Shown: positions 41,724-50,871, numbered from the stretch's first letter. The stretch is DNA of 64,000 nucleotides from Runella defluvii (GCF_014195535.1 NZ_JACIBY010000001.1:685748-749747); one strand, 5' to 3'. The notes: generated from the letters alone by a model not told the origin. Numbers and translations: made by a program.

Positions 41724-44178
41724 AATGGGAGAGGTTGGTCGAATCTAAGTGGTAAAACGCAAAGGTAAGCTTAGTATTTTGTATTTCTTGAGCTAAAGTT
41801 TTGGCACTTATTGAAAGGTTGTTGACGGTACTTTCTTCCACCCGAAAACGGTCGCCACGCCGTACCGAAATCCCCCATAAGTGGGTATTAGTAAGGGCAA
41901 TGTATTGGTTGGTTTCGGGGGCTTTTTTGAATAATGAATTGTTTTGAAAGTCTTTGTGAGACAGGTGGTTAATTATTTTTAATGGTCGCCCATTTCGGTA
42001 AAAAATAGCCCAACGGAATAAAGGTAAAACAACGTCGAGTGGCAATGGATAATCCGAGATGTAATCGGCATACCTGCTGGCGGTAGTAAGGTCGAGAATG
42101 GAGTTTTCGGTGCGGAGGCTTTTCCAATCACCCATGTTGTAATACATCAACATTCCACGGGCTACGGGAGGCACACCCGTGGTTCGGTAAAATTTGATTT
42201 GGTGTAAACGAATAGTGGCCGAAAGGGTTATTTGAGTAGGCAAATGTTTGTTGAGCTGAGTTAAAAGTTGAAAATACGAACGCCGCGTTGAAAGTGACCA
42301 ATCACAGTCAATTTGCACTTCCGTAACTGGTTGATTTGGAGCAATCGTGGCCGACAATGTCTTAATCTTCTCAGTAATCTTTTTTGCCAACTCTTCTACC
42401 CCTCCCCACGAAAGCTTTTCGAGGGTGCGGTTGGTGATAAAAACGGTAGGCACAAACGCAACGGGCGGATTTTCCTTGAAATAAACCACGGCTTTGGGAA
42501 CCGCTTGCTTGCTGACGGGATCCCAGTCCACGTCAAAAAATCGAATATAAAGCTTATTGATGCCGTTTTGGGCAAGGGCTTTTTTCTCATACCCCGAAAG
42601 CGAAAATTCAGACTTCCAGTAATAAAATGCGTTCGTTAGTTGTCGCGGAGGGGTGGATTTTGCAGGAGCAAAATAACGTAGATACGCAGATTTTTTTTCG
42701 CCCAAGTACTGTGAAACCACATCAAATTCGCCCCAATGATACCTACTGAGATAATGAATAGAGTAAGGGGTGAAATCGAGGATGGTTTTGTCGGTAGTGG
42801 CAATGTACGGTCGGGGGGTTAGCCACAGTGCATGGTGTTTGAAAGGTAAAAACGCACTAAAAATGGCGACCAACCCAAGGCCCACCCGAAGGTATTTATC
42901 TTGGAAAAATGAGGCACGAAGCGAGCGAGCTAACCCCCAACAAAGCACCAATGTAGCAGGCAATCCCGCGCGACGAGGTAGGTCGTTGTAATGGCCATAT
43001 TTAAAGAGGGTTAGTACAAAAAGTACAATGAGCGAAAGGCAAAGTAGCTGAAATTCGGCGGGAGAAAATGCCCCTTTTGTCTTCAAAAAAAGGATTAAAA
43101 TTGCCCAAACACCGACGACCAAGAAAATGAAAATTCCCCAAAGGACAAATTGGTGCGGTGTTGCTAACAAGTTCCACCACCAACCTCGCGCATCGTGCAA
43201 GGGAACGTGTCCTGAAAAAAACAGAAATGCAGGTATCGAAATAATTAAAACTAACAAAAATGTCCACAGATGACTGGAATCCCACAGGTTACTGCCTGCT
43301 GCCCGCCGACCGTTGTATTCCTGAAAAACCTGATACCCCAAAAACGGCAAAAGCCCCACCGCCACCAATGGCGACCAGTAGAGGGTGGTGGCCACTAGGG
43401 AGAGAAACAGGAAGCTAGATACCCCCTTCGTCGGTACGACAAAAGTTTTCTGAAATGAATAAAGAAACAACGCCGTAATAAGCCAAGCGGGGAGGGCGTG
43501 TTGGGGAGAGGCAGAAAACGAGTCGATGTGACTGATAAACATCAATCCACCAGGGGATTGAATGAGCTCGATGGTGTGGTCATTCGTCCAAATATCCCGC
43601 AAGGCAGCACCGAGTGGGAGGGGAGATTGGATGATTTCGTAAACTAATAATAGGCCGTTGGGGCTGCTGAAAAGTGCAAAAAACAACAAAAGTCGTTTGC
43701 CACCTAATTGATAAAGTAACCAAACGACCAGCCAAAGCCCTAACCACGTCCAGCCAAAAAGGTAATAAGGCATGGCCGCCATGCCACCTGCTAGTTTGGC
43801 CAAGGCTGAGGCAGGTAAATAATAGGCCAGGTAATAGCACAAATAACTACCGTCGGAATACTGTACGGGCCAAGAATACCGTACTAAGTTGTTGAGAACG
43901 AGGTTGTGTTTGTAGTAATCGAAATGCTGCGGGCGAAAACCTCCGACTCCCGCCAAGTACGTCCATGCGAAGGCGGCTATACCACAATAGAATAAAGCCA
44001 AAATGGACGTTTTGGTAGGTTTTTCTTTCCAAAAAGAAACAATAGTGGGGTAAAATGGACTCATTAGTCCCACTAACGCAACGGTACTTACCAACGCAAC
44101 CCAAGGCGAAAACCATCCCCACCAAAACAGGAGCAGCGGAAACGTCAAATAAAGCAGAACAGCCAACGCAGTTTTCAT
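41680..44178 (-). CDS. Polytopic membrane protein with C-terminal DUF3142-like domain
   Basis: An 832-residue protein. The first about 480 residues are strongly hydrophobic (about 10-12 helices; FPLLLFWWGWF, LFYCGIAAFAWTYLAGVGGF, LLVLIISIPAFLFFSG) with a long loop. From about 560 on it becomes soluble, with EVQIDCDWSLSTRRSYFQLL, GVPPVARGMLMYYNMGDW and NHLSHKDF, which resembles the TIM-barrel-like DUF3142 group related to polysaccharide processing. I start at ATG 44178, which gives a good first helix. Its stop is 44 nt inside the next gene (TPR lipoprotein). Could be a glycan-modifying enzyme anchored in the membrane; no activity is known to me. Confidence 0.75.
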   Translation of the reverse strand: MKTALAVLLYLTFPLLLFWWGWFSPWVALVSTVALVGLMSPFYPTIVSFWKEKPTKTSILALFYCGIAAFAWTYLAGVGGFRPQHFDYYKHNLVLNNLVRYSWPVQYSDGSYLCYYLAYYLPASALAKLAGGMAAMPYYLFGWTWLGLWLVVWLLYQLGGKRLLLFFALFSSPNGLLLVYEIIQSPLPLGAALRDIWTNDHTIELIQSPGGLMFISHIDSFSASPQHALPAWLITALFLYSFQKTFVVPTKGVSSFLFLSLVATTLYWSPLVAVGLLPFLGYQVFQEYNGRRAAGSNLWDSSHLWTFLLVLIISIPAFLFFSGHVPLHDARGWWWNLLATPHQFVLWGIFIFLVVGVWAILILFLKTKGAFSPAEFQLLCLSLIVLFVLTLFKYGHYNDLPRRAGLPATLVLCWGLARSLRASFFQDKYLRVGLGLVAIFSAFLPFKHHALWLTPRPYIATTDKTILDFTPYSIHYLSRYHWGEFDVVSQYLGEKKSAYLRYFAPAKSTPPRQLTNAFYYWKSEFSLSGYEKKALAQNGINKLYIRFFDVDWDPVSKQAVPKAVVYFKENPPVAFVPTVFITNRTLEKLSWGGVEELAKKITEKIKTLSATIAPNQPVTEVQIDCDWSLSTRRSYFQLLTQLNKHLPTQITLSATIRLHQIKFYRTTGVPPVARGMLMYYNMGDWKSLRTENSILDLTTASRYADYISDYPLPLDVVLPLFRWAIFYRNGRPLKIINHLSHKDFQNNSLFKKAPETNQYIALTNTHLWGISVRRGDRFRVEESTVNNLSISAKTLAQEIQNTKLTFAFYHLDSTNLSHYERDSLQQIIQAFR

Positions 44179-44276
44179 AGGTGGCAAAGCTACAAAACTG
44201 CCTGTCAAAAATTATATTTTGAAAGCGGTAAACCTTCGAGAGGATGGCATTATTTTCGCAAAAAAATAACGACCCT

Positions 44277-45416
44277 ATGCGACTTCCAGTGTATCTCGAT
44301 TACAACGCCACTACGCCCGTGGATCCGCGGGTGTTGGAAACCATGTTGCCTTGGTTTACGGAGCAGTTTGGCAATGCGGCAAGTCGGACGCATTTGTACG
44401 GCTGGACGGCAGAAGAAGCAGTAGCTACGGCACGAAAACAACTAGCAAAGTTAGTACATGTTACGCCCAAAGAAGTGGTGTTTACGAGTGGAGCAACCGA
44501 AGCCAATAACTTAGCTATCAAGGGAGTTTTTGAAAAAAAGAGCCACGTAGGAAAACACATCATTACCGTCGCGACCGAGCACAAAGCGGTGCTTGATACC
44601 TGTCATCATTTGGAACAACTAGGGGCGGAAATTACCTATCTGGTACCTGCAGCCGATGGGCTAATTACTCCTCAACAAGTGGCTGAAGTCTTGCGTTCGG
44701 ATACAATTTTAGTGTCGGTGATGTATGCTAATAACGAAATTGGGGTGATTCAACCCATTCGAGACATCGCGGAGGTAGCGCACCAAGCTGGGGCTTTGTT
44801 TCATACGGATGCCACGCAAGCGGTAGGAAAACTGCCGATTGATATGCCGTTGGAAGGAATTGACTTGCTCAGTTTGTCGGCGCATAAGTTATATGGCCCC
44901 AAGGGAATTGGTGCGTTAATAGTGCGTTCGGGCGTGGAAATAGCTTCGCAAATGGACGGTGGTGGGCACGAACGGGGGCGTCGTTCGGGTACGCTCAACG
45001 TGCCTGGGATTGTCGGGCTAGGGAAAGCCTGTGAAATTGCCCAAAAAGAAATGAAATCGGAAACGGCTCGATTGGCGGAGTTGCGCAATCACTTAGAAAG
45101 TGAAATTCTGTCAAAAGTGCCCGATACCTTTGTCAACGGAACAACTCCGCATCGACTGTCGCATTTGACCAATATCTGTTTTGAAAACGTGGACGGCGAA
45201 AATTTACTACTGAGCCTGCGCGATGTGGCCGTTTCTACGGGGTCGGCTTGCACTTCGGCGTCGGTATTGCCGTCTTATGTGCTAAAAATCCTTGGCTTGA
45301 CCGACGACCAAGCGTATGCGTCTTTGCGGATGAGCTTGGGTCGTTTTACGACGGAGGAAGAAATAACGTTTGCCATCCATCACATCGTTGAAGTGGTGGA
45401 AAAAATGCGAGGGTAG
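44277..45416 (+). CDS. Cysteine desulfurase (NifS/IscS type)
   Basis: Fold-type I PLP enzyme of 379 residues that takes sulfur from cysteine for Fe-S cluster or tRNA thiolation. The PLP lysine is in SLSAHKLYGPKG and the catalytic Cys in STGSACTSAS (short loop, group I). GATEANNLAIKG, TEHKAVLDTC and HTDATQAVGKLP are standard. I start at ATG 44277 (MRLPVYLDYNATTP), where homologues begin; an in-frame ATG 11 codons upstream (44244) is possible. No iscU or suf genes are adjacent, so it may serve tRNA modification or act alone. Confidence 0.93.
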   Translation: MRLPVYLDYNATTPVDPRVLETMLPWFTEQFGNAASRTHLYGWTAEEAVATARKQLAKLVHVTPKEVVFTSGATEANNLAIKGVFEKKSHVGKHIITVATEHKAVLDTCHHLEQLGAEITYLVPAADGLITPQQVAEVLRSDTILVSVMYANNEIGVIQPIRDIAEVAHQAGALFHTDATQAVGKLPIDMPLEGIDLLSLSAHKLYGPKGIGALIVRSGVEIASQMDGGGHERGRRSGTLNVPGIVGLGKACEIAQKEMKSETARLAELRNHLESEILSKVPDTFVNGTTPHRLSHLTNICFENVDGENLLLSLRDVAVSTGSACTSASVLPSYVLKILGLTDDQAYASLRMSLGRFTTEEEITFAIHHIVEVVEKMRG

Positions 45417-45422
45417 CGAACG

Positions 45423-45470
45423 AACCTCCCGAAAGTTTAAAACTTTCGGGAGGTTCAAACTTTCGGGAGG
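45423..45470. terminator. Triple-arm palindromic terminator
   Basis: Arms AACCTCCCGAAAGTTT (45423-45438) and AAACTTTCGGGAGGTT (45440-45455) pair over 16 bp around one base, followed by a third copy of the right arm (AAACTTTCGGGAGG, 45457-45470). It lies between convergent genes and belongs to the same family as 5963-5996 and 45897-45927. Confidence 0.72.
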
Positions 45471-45481
45471 GTTAGAAAAAG

Positions 45482-45874
45482 CTATTTATGCTCAATTAAA
45501 TCCCACAAATTGCCGTACAAATCTTCAAAAACGGCCACTGTACCGTAGGGTTCCTCAACGGGTTGGCGCACAAATTTGACGCCATTATCGAGGTACAATT
45601 GGTAATCTCGCCAAAAATCGTCGGTATTCAAAAACAAGAAAACCCTACCTCCCGTCTGATTTCCAACGCGGCTTTGTTGCTCGTCATTGGCTGCTTTGGC
45701 CAGCAAAAGCGCACGCCCAGAAGTAGTACCTTTGGGCGCTATACGCACCCATCTTTTGGCTGGACTTAGTTGGGTGTCTTCGAGTAAATCAAAGTGTAAT
45801 TTTTGGGTGTAAAATTCGATAGCCTCGTCGTAATCGGTTACTACCAAGGCTAGATGAGCAATGTGCTGTTTCAT
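45482..45874 (-). CDS. VOC/glyoxalase-family protein
   Basis: A 130-residue vicinal oxygen chelate protein with two betaalphabetabetabeta units: HIAHLALVVTDYDEAIEFYTQKL at the N-terminus, FVRQPVEEPYGTVAVFEDLYGNLWDLIEH at the C-terminus, with the metal Glu near the end (LIEHK). Possible roles are dioxygenase, lyase or antibiotic resistance; undecided. ATG 45874 (MKQHIAHLAL) is preferred; ATG 45892 is six codons upstream. The reading frame stays open to 46033, but that would cover a terminator palindrome at 45897-45927, so I reject it. Confidence 0.8.
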   Translation of the reverse strand: MKQHIAHLALVVTDYDEAIEFYTQKLHFDLLEDTQLSPAKRWVRIAPKGTTSGRALLLAKAANDEQQSRVGNQTGGRVFLFLNTDDFWRDYQLYLDNGVKFVRQPVEEPYGTVAVFEDLYGNLWDLIEHK

Positions 45875-45896
45875 GGATTTGATGTTTTTCATTTGA

Positions 45897-45927
45897 ACCT
45901 CCCGAAAGTTGAAAACTTTTGGGAGGT
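45897..45927 (-). terminator. Palindromic terminator after monooxygenase gene
   Basis: Arms ACCTCCCGAAAGTT (45897-45910) and AACTTTTGGGAGGT (45914-45927), 14 bp with one G-T pair and a 3-nt loop, just past the monooxygenase stop (45937). Same sequence family as 45423-45470. Confidence 0.72.
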
Positions 45928-45936
45928 AAGCAAAAA

Positions 45937-47064
45937 TTAAACAGTGGCTAACCGAAAAACAGTTTCCATTTGTTTCTGATTGATGCGCGACGGGATGAGT
46001 TTTAGCAGGGTATTTCGCACCCAAATTCCCCAATCGTTTTCGAGTTGAGAAAGTTTTCCTGTTTGCCAGCTGGTGTTCACTATCATTCGCGCTTTCTTTT
46101 GTCGGAGTCGTTGATAATCGGCAAACGTTTTTTCGAGTGGAAGCCCCTTATCCAGCAATTTTCCCAGCACGTACGCGTCTTCTACGGCTTGGCAGGCTCC
46201 TTGTCCCATGTTGGGCGTGGTGGCGTGGGCCGCATCGCCAACCAAACAAACACGCTCGGAATGCCACTGGGGAATCGGTTTTAAATCAATGATTTCGTTT
46301 TCAATGATTTGGGCGTGGGGCGTGTTGGCAATAATTGCTAAAATATCGGGATGAAATTCGCGAAAAATCTCTAGTAAATTTGCGTTGTTTGTCTTGAAAG
46401 ACAGTGAGTTAACCAGCGCGTACCAATATACTTTTTTATCACTGATTTTAACAAATCCAAAACGCTTTCCTTTGCCCCATGCTTCTACGGGCGCGTGGTG
46501 ATGCCGTTCGTGAAGTTCTATTTCACCCACTCCCCGCCAGCAAAACTGATGCGCATTTCGCAGCTCACTTTTTTCAAAAAGCTGATTCCGAACCACTGAT
46601 TTGAGGCCGTCGGCTCCGATGAGAATGCGACTTTTTACGGAAGTGTTATCTTCGAAGTGGATTGTAAAGTCATCATTTTTTTCAATTTTAGCTACTCTTT
46701 TTGATAAGTGAATGTGCTTATAACCAACAGCGTCGGCAAGAATGCGCTGCAACTCACCGCGATGAATCGCGACGTTATGTACACCGTATTTAGCTTCAAA
46801 AGGGCGCAAGTCAATCACCGACAAGTCGGCGAGTTGCGGGTCGGTGATGCGCAGGCGAGAGATTTTGTTGCCTGCTTTTTCAATCGACGACTTTAGTCCC
46901 AACTGTTGGAATACTTGCATGGCGTTGTTGGCCATGATAATTCCTGCCCCTACGGGTTTGATGGCGGAAGCACTTTCGTAAATAGCGACGTCGATTCCGC
47001 GTTTTTGAAGGGTAAGGGCGGTGGTAAGTCCACCAATCCCTGCCCCAATGATGGCTGTGCTCAT
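45937..47064 (-). CDS. FAD-dependent monooxygenase (UbiH/TetX-like)
   Basis: A 375-residue group A flavoprotein hydroxylase: FAD-binding GxGxxG in IGAGIGGLTTALTLQKRGIDV at about 5-26, the DG motif LIGADGLKS, and the GD motif VCLVGDAAHATTPNMGQGAC. Nicotinamide-dependent aromatic hydroxylation is the usual reaction, with TetX and salicylate/kynurenine hydroxylases as relatives; substrate unknown. It lies downstream of a Crp/Fnr gene on the same strand, with a repeat-rich 224-nt gap that probably holds its promoter. Confidence 0.88.
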   Translation of the reverse strand: MSTAIIGAGIGGLTTALTLQKRGIDVAIYESASAIKPVGAGIIMANNAMQVFQQLGLKSSIEKAGNKISRLRITDPQLADLSVIDLRPFEAKYGVHNVAIHRGELQRILADAVGYKHIHLSKRVAKIEKNDDFTIHFEDNTSVKSRILIGADGLKSVVRNQLFEKSELRNAHQFCWRGVGEIELHERHHHAPVEAWGKGKRFGFVKISDKKVYWYALVNSLSFKTNNANLLEIFREFHPDILAIIANTPHAQIIENEIIDLKPIPQWHSERVCLVGDAAHATTPNMGQGACQAVEDAYVLGKLLDKGLPLEKTFADYQRLRQKKARMIVNTSWQTGKLSQLENDWGIWVRNTLLKLIPSRINQKQMETVFRLATV

Positions 47065-47097
47065 AAAATATGTGCTAAAGGTGTTGTAAATATGTTG

Positions 47098-47247
47098 TCA
47101 GACGACAGTAAGACAACACATAACTGAAAAATATATGGTCTGAATGGCGTCTTAGCCGAAAATATATGGTCTGAATGACGTCTTAGCCGAAAAGGTACGG
47201 TCTGACTGTCGTCTGACCGTGTGTTTAGGTCAGACGATAGTCAGACC
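47098..47247. repeat. Five-copy GTCTGA repeat array upstream of monooxygenase
   Basis: Three tandem units (47126-47157, 47158-47188, 47189-47218, 30-32 bp), each GAAAA…GGTCTGA-T---CGTCT-A--C. The third forms an inverted repeat with 47228-47247 (19 of 20 bp match), and a further inverted copy lies at 47098-47115 (GTCAGACGACAGTAAGAC). All five fit GGTCTGAnTnnCGTCTnAC. This is either a regulator-binding array for the monooxygenase promoter or a local repeat expansion. Confidence 0.75.
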
Positions 47248-47288
47248 GTGAGACAAAGGTAGATGGACGAAACCCTAAAAAACGTACA

Positions 47289-47882
47289 CTAAAGGTAATT
47301 AATCGTAATCCGTTTACGAATTCGACTCAGGGACTGGGGCGTAATGCCTAAGTAACTGGCGATGTGTTTTTGAGGGAATTTTTGAAACACCAACGGATTA
47401 TCGGTAAGCAATTGAAGATAGCGCCGTTCTGGCGAATAATAGAGTAAGTCCTCGACGCGTCGTTTGGCCGATAAATACACACGATCTGCCATGTGTTTTT
47501 CAAACTTTTGCCAAAACTCGTTTTTTTGATAGAGAGCCGCCAGGTCGTCTTTGTGAATCAGATAGACCAATGAATTTTTGGTCGCTTGAATGTTGAGCTT
47601 GGTAGGAGTTCCCAGCAGCACACTTTCATAATCAATAAAAGCGAGGTGTTCGAGGCGGTGGTTGAAGTGAAACAAAAAGCTAATGTCCTCGCCCTCTTCA
47701 TTGATGTAAAATGTCCGCAGTGCCCCTGTGACCACCAAGCCAACGTGCGTACAAACCTCGCCTTCTCGCAACAAAAACTCTCCTCGACGTACTTTTTTGG
47801 GGAAAGCAATTGCCATCATTTCTTCAATGTGCGAAACACTAAGTCCAAACGCATCGGCAAGCTGGGCAGTAAGCGGAGTCAT
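47289..47882 (-). CDS. Crp/Fnr-family transcription regulator
   Basis: A 197-residue regulator: N-terminal cNMP-type beta-barrel (about 20-120; REGEVCTHVGLVVTGALRTFYINEEGEDISFLFH) lacking the canonical FGE…R cassette, so cAMP is not the expected ligand, and a C-terminal winged helix (HIASYLGITPQSLSRIRKRI). This type is very common in Bacteroidota, often controlling a neighbouring gene. The monooxygenase gene downstream is a candidate target. Confidence 0.87.
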   Translation of the reverse strand: MTPLTAQLADAFGLSVSHIEEMMAIAFPKKVRRGEFLLREGEVCTHVGLVVTGALRTFYINEEGEDISFLFHFNHRLEHLAFIDYESVLLGTPTKLNIQATKNSLVYLIHKDDLAALYQKNEFWQKFEKHMADRVYLSAKRRVEDLLYYSPERRYLQLLTDNPLVFQKFPQKHIASYLGITPQSLSRIRKRITINYL

Positions 47883-47909
47883 AAAGCGGAAGTAGAGAAC
47901 CTCACAAGT

Positions 47910-48572
47910 TTACGCAGAAGTTGTCAGAACACGAAACGCTTCGTTTGAATCGTCAAAATGACTAAGCGTAAAATCTGCGAGTTCAAAAGATGTATGGAGT
48001 TGACCATTGGTAAATGCGACGACCGTCATACCTGCACTTTTGGCTGCTATCATCCCTGAGTGGGAGTCTTCCACAACAACACATTCGTGGGGCATAATGG
48101 CTAGTTTTTGGGAAGCAGATAAATAAACCGCAGGGTCAGGCTTTCCCTTTTCTTCAAACTCAGCCGACGAAATCGCATCAATCAACTCATAAACACCTAC
48201 TTTTTGAAGAGCAGGAGGAATAATACGATAAGGCGAGTTGGTGGCAACGCCAATTTTTAGCCCCTGTGCTTTTAGGCGTTCCATAAAGCCTCTTATACCT
48301 AAAATAGTACAGTTGTTGGTCTCAATCAATTCAATGACCCGCGAAATGACTCGTTCTTCTACTTCTTTCAACGAAATAGTTTGCCAAGGATATTTTTCAA
48401 ACCAAAACTCAGTAACTTCGGTGGTTGTCATAGTTTGGGTAATTGGAGTAAATTCTTCTGATACAACTACTCCCAACGAAGAAAAAACGTCAAACTCAGC
48501 TTGTTTCCACAAGGGTTCAGAGTCAATAATAACGCCGTCCATATCAAAAATAACGGCCTTTTTATGGGGCAT
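47910..48572 (-). CDS. HAD-superfamily phosphatase/mutase (beta-PGM-like)
   Basis: A 220-residue HAD hydrolase, subfamily I: motif I FDMDGVIIDSE (nucleophile Asp9, general acid Asp11), helical cap domain (about 18-85), motif II VATNSP, Lys motif III at EEKGKPDPAVYL, motif IV VVVEDSHSGMIAAKSAGM. Resembles hexitol phosphatase/beta-phosphoglucomutase (HxpB-like); could act on sugar phosphates. It sits alone, 20 nt from a small lipoprotein gene on the same strand. Confidence 0.88.
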   Translation of the reverse strand: MPHKKAVIFDMDGVIIDSEPLWKQAEFDVFSSLGVVVSEEFTPITQTMTTTEVTEFWFEKYPWQTISLKEVEERVISRVIELIETNNCTILGIRGFMERLKAQGLKIGVATNSPYRIIPPALQKVGVYELIDAISSAEFEEKGKPDPAVYLSASQKLAIMPHECVVVEDSHSGMIAAKSAGMTVVAFTNGQLHTSFELADFTLSHFDDSNEAFRVLTTSA

Positions 48573-48592
48573 AGCAGAAGGGTATGGTAATA

Positions 48593-49021
48593 CTAAAACT
48601 TGATTTCTTGCTCGGTTCCCCTGATTCGAAGCCGTCCAGAGGAGACTTCTTTTTTTAGGGTGGACAAATCAAAGCAAAAATCTTTATAATCGAGCCTTTT
48701 GCAAGGGTTTTGTGTGGTAAAAACGATGCGCCCTTCTCGGTAAACTCCTTTAGAGTCTTCTTGCCGAGAAGGGTCAACGTACAAAGCAAAGGCGTGGTTG
48801 GGGTCGCAACCACCGCCGTACGCAAAAGAAACAGTGAGAATGTGGTCGGAAAGTTGGGTGGATTGTATCGTAAAAAGGTCGAGCCCCGTGGGTGCGTCGA
48901 GGTTGGAGGTAAGTTGTACGGGCGAACATACGCCGTTTCGCTCTGCTTTTACGTCCGAAGATGTTTCGCAGGCAAAGCAGCAAGTGAGCATCAAAGCGAA
49001 TAAAAGCAAACTTGTTTTCAT
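48593..49021 (-). CDS. Small lipoprotein of unknown function
   Basis: A 142-residue exported protein with signal peptide and lipobox (TCCFAC, Cys about 18). The segment LTVSFAYGGGCDPNHAFALYV resembles a Bacteroidota lipoprotein group seen next to small beta-barrel lipoproteins; no function is known to me. It follows a second small lipoprotein gene after 12 nt, so the two form an operon. Confidence 0.72.
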   Translation of the reverse strand: MKTSLLLFALMLTCCFACETSSDVKAERNGVCSPVQLTSNLDAPTGLDLFTIQSTQLSDHILTVSFAYGGGCDPNHAFALYVDPSRQEDSKGVYREGRIVFTTQNPCKRLDYKDFCFDLSTLKKEVSSGRLRIRGTEQEIKF

Positions 49022-49033
49022 GGAGGCTGTGTT

Positions 49034-49444
49034 TTACTGTTTTTCAAAAAGGAACTCTCCCCTTCCCGAAGGGTTGAGCACCAATCGAGTTTGGCTGAGA
49101 GAGGTAAGGTCGATGAGTTGTCCGTTGGAAGAAGACATACACGTGGCACGAATGCGCACTTGGCTGCCTTCGATTTGGTAGCTCCCGCCGCCACATCCTA
49201 GAAAACTGTAGTCGATGGGGCGGGTGTTTCGGTAGTATTCGTTAAATTCATTTTTCTTGGAAAACGAAATAAATACTCCCTTGTCGTTGGGAACGGTGGT
49301 TTGGGTGCAGCCAGAGGTGCCTGTGGACTTACAATAGGAAATCAACTTCCAAGTTCCTGTCAGTTCTTTGTTAGTGCCCACATAATCACTGGATTGGCAA
49401 GCAATGAAAAGGCTAACAAAAATCAAGTAAACGAAGCGGCGCAT
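49034..49444 (-). CDS. Small lipoprotein, lipocalin-like/META-like
   Basis: A 136-residue lipoprotein (lipobox FIAC). It shows a GTWKLISY opening and short beta-strand pattern through GGGSYQIEGSQVRI, resembling lipocalin-like or META-type heat-shock lipoproteins. Function unknown. First gene of a two-lipoprotein operon. Confidence 0.7.
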   Translation of the reverse strand: MRRFVYLIFVSLFIACQSSDYVGTNKELTGTWKLISYCKSTGTSGCTQTTVPNDKGVFISFSKKNEFNEYYRNTRPIDYSFLGCGGGSYQIEGSQVRIRATCMSSSNGQLIDLTSLSQTRLVLNPSGRGEFLFEKQ

Positions 49445-49521
49445 AGAAAAAGAATGGGTTGTTTTTCTCTAGGACGCGGCAAGTTGGCAGAAGGTTGGAA
49501 AAGAGAAATTGTATTGACAGA

Positions 49522-50871
49522 TTACAGCAAGGCAATGATTTTGTCGGCTTCGCGAATTCCGCTCAGATAAGCACCGTGGGCAGTAGAGAAGTAGTCGGCT
49601 TCGGTATGTTCTCCTGCAAAAAATAGCTTATTGTCAATTTCTTCGGAAAGGTCTTCAAAATGCCGCATTTCGGTGCCAACGGCGGTGTATGAATAGGCTC
49701 CAAAGGCGTTTTCGTTGGTACTCCATCGGGTACGGAGCAAACGCGTAGGAGCAGGAATCGATGTTCCGTACATATCTTTCAAATGCGCCATAATTTCGGT
49801 CGTCACTTGGGCGTCGGTCATGGTCTCGGTGGCTCGGCCGTAGTCGGCATAGGCAAAGGTCATGAGGGCATGGGCGGAGGGAATAAATTTGTTTAGATTC
49901 ACAAAATAATTAAACTTATCACGCACTTCGGGCGTGTAAGAAATGTATTGAACGTCGTCCCAAAAAGTGGTATTCCACGTGAGCAAAAATTTGTTGACGC
50001 AATTCATTCCTATTTTTTGAATTGCTGTTTGTTTGGCGGCGGGTAAGTTGGGGGTAAAAAGAAGTTTGTTGTTTTTGAGCACGCCCAAAGGCACCGTTAC
50101 AATCACAAAGTCAGCTTGAGTAACGGTATTGTTGTGGGTAATTTGAATGGCCGAAGTACGGTAATCAATGGCCGAAACGCGTTGATTTAAGCTAATAGAT
50201 AGGTTCTTGGCTAAATAAGTAGCAAGGGTGTCGTAGCCATTGGTAGCGATTTTTTCTACACCTCCGTATTCTTCTCCTTCATTGTAGAGGGTCGATGATA
50301 GCTTATCCAAATCACCAGTATCGAACGTGACGTAGGTCGAAAGAAAAAACTTCCACAAGCGGTCGTTTTGCTTTTCGGGGTAAAGTCGATTGAAAACACT
50401 GGCAAAACTTTGGTCGTTGCTACCCCTTTTCATCATTGAACCGAGGATGTTATAAAACTCATCCTCGGCCGAGTCGTAGGTAGAAGTTTTTCGGAGAGCT
50501 CCTCCAATGTCGTACGATTTCATACTTTCATCAAGCGTCTGAAACGTCGTCATGCCTGCTTCTTGCGCCAACGCGGTGATGGGGTTGCCGTCGATGCCAT
50601 GTATCCAACTTGCGCCTTCGTCAAACGGAATCCCTAACGAACGATTGGTGCGCACCCGTCCTCCCACTTTATCTTGTGCCTCCAAGACGCTCACCTTAAA
50701 ACCTGCTTCTTGTAGCTTTTTGGCTGCTGCCAAACCTGCAATACCCGCGCCAATCACGACCACTGTTTTGTCGGCAGGATTGATCCCATTTTCTGCTTGG
50801 CAGGCAGTCGTCCAGTAAGAGGAAGCCAGGAGCGAAGCAGGAATACTTTTTAGAAAAATTCGCCTTTTCAT
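49522..50871 (-). CDS. Exported flavin monoamine oxidase-like protein
   Basis: A 449-residue FAD amine oxidase. The N-terminus MKRRIFLKSIPAS has a twin-arginine-like pair, then a Cys at about 25 (WTTAC), so it may be a Tat-exported lipoprotein. FAD dinucleotide motif VVVIGAGIAGLAAAKKL and GRVRTNRS follow; near the end come HGAYLSGIREADKI and FFAGEHTE as in MAO/polyamine oxidases. Probably deaminates an amine or amino acid in the periplasm, producing H2O2. I use ATG 50871, since the upstream extension has no signal-like features. Confidence 0.85.
   Translation of the reverse strand: MKRRIFLKSIPASLLASSYWTTACQAENGINPADKTVVVIGAGIAGLAAAKKLQEAGFKVSVLEAQDKVGGRVRTNRSLGIPFDEGASWIHGIDGNPITALAQEAGMTTFQTLDESMKSYDIGGALRKTSTYDSAEDEFYNILGSMMKRGSNDQSFASVFNRLYPEKQNDRLWKFFLSTYVTFDTGDLDKLSSTLYNEGEEYGGVEKIATNGYDTLATYLAKNLSISLNQRVSAIDYRTSAIQITHNNTVTQADFVIVTVPLGVLKNNKLLFTPNLPAAKQTAIQKIGMNCVNKFLLTWNTTFWDDVQYISYTPEVRDKFNYFVNLNKFIPSAHALMTFAYADYGRATETMTDAQVTTEIMAHLKDMYGTSIPAPTRLLRTRWSTNENAFGAYSYTAVGTEMRHFEDLSEEIDNKLFFAGEHTEADYFSTAHGAYLSGIREADKIIALL

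Noticed and set aside
45875-46033. Longer VOC protein start
   Set aside because: The extra stretch overlaps the monooxygenase 3' end and a terminator palindrome; VOC homologues begin at MKQHIAHLAL.
47098-47247. CRISPR array at GTCTGA repeats
   Set aside because: Units are directly abutted with no spacers and vary in sequence.
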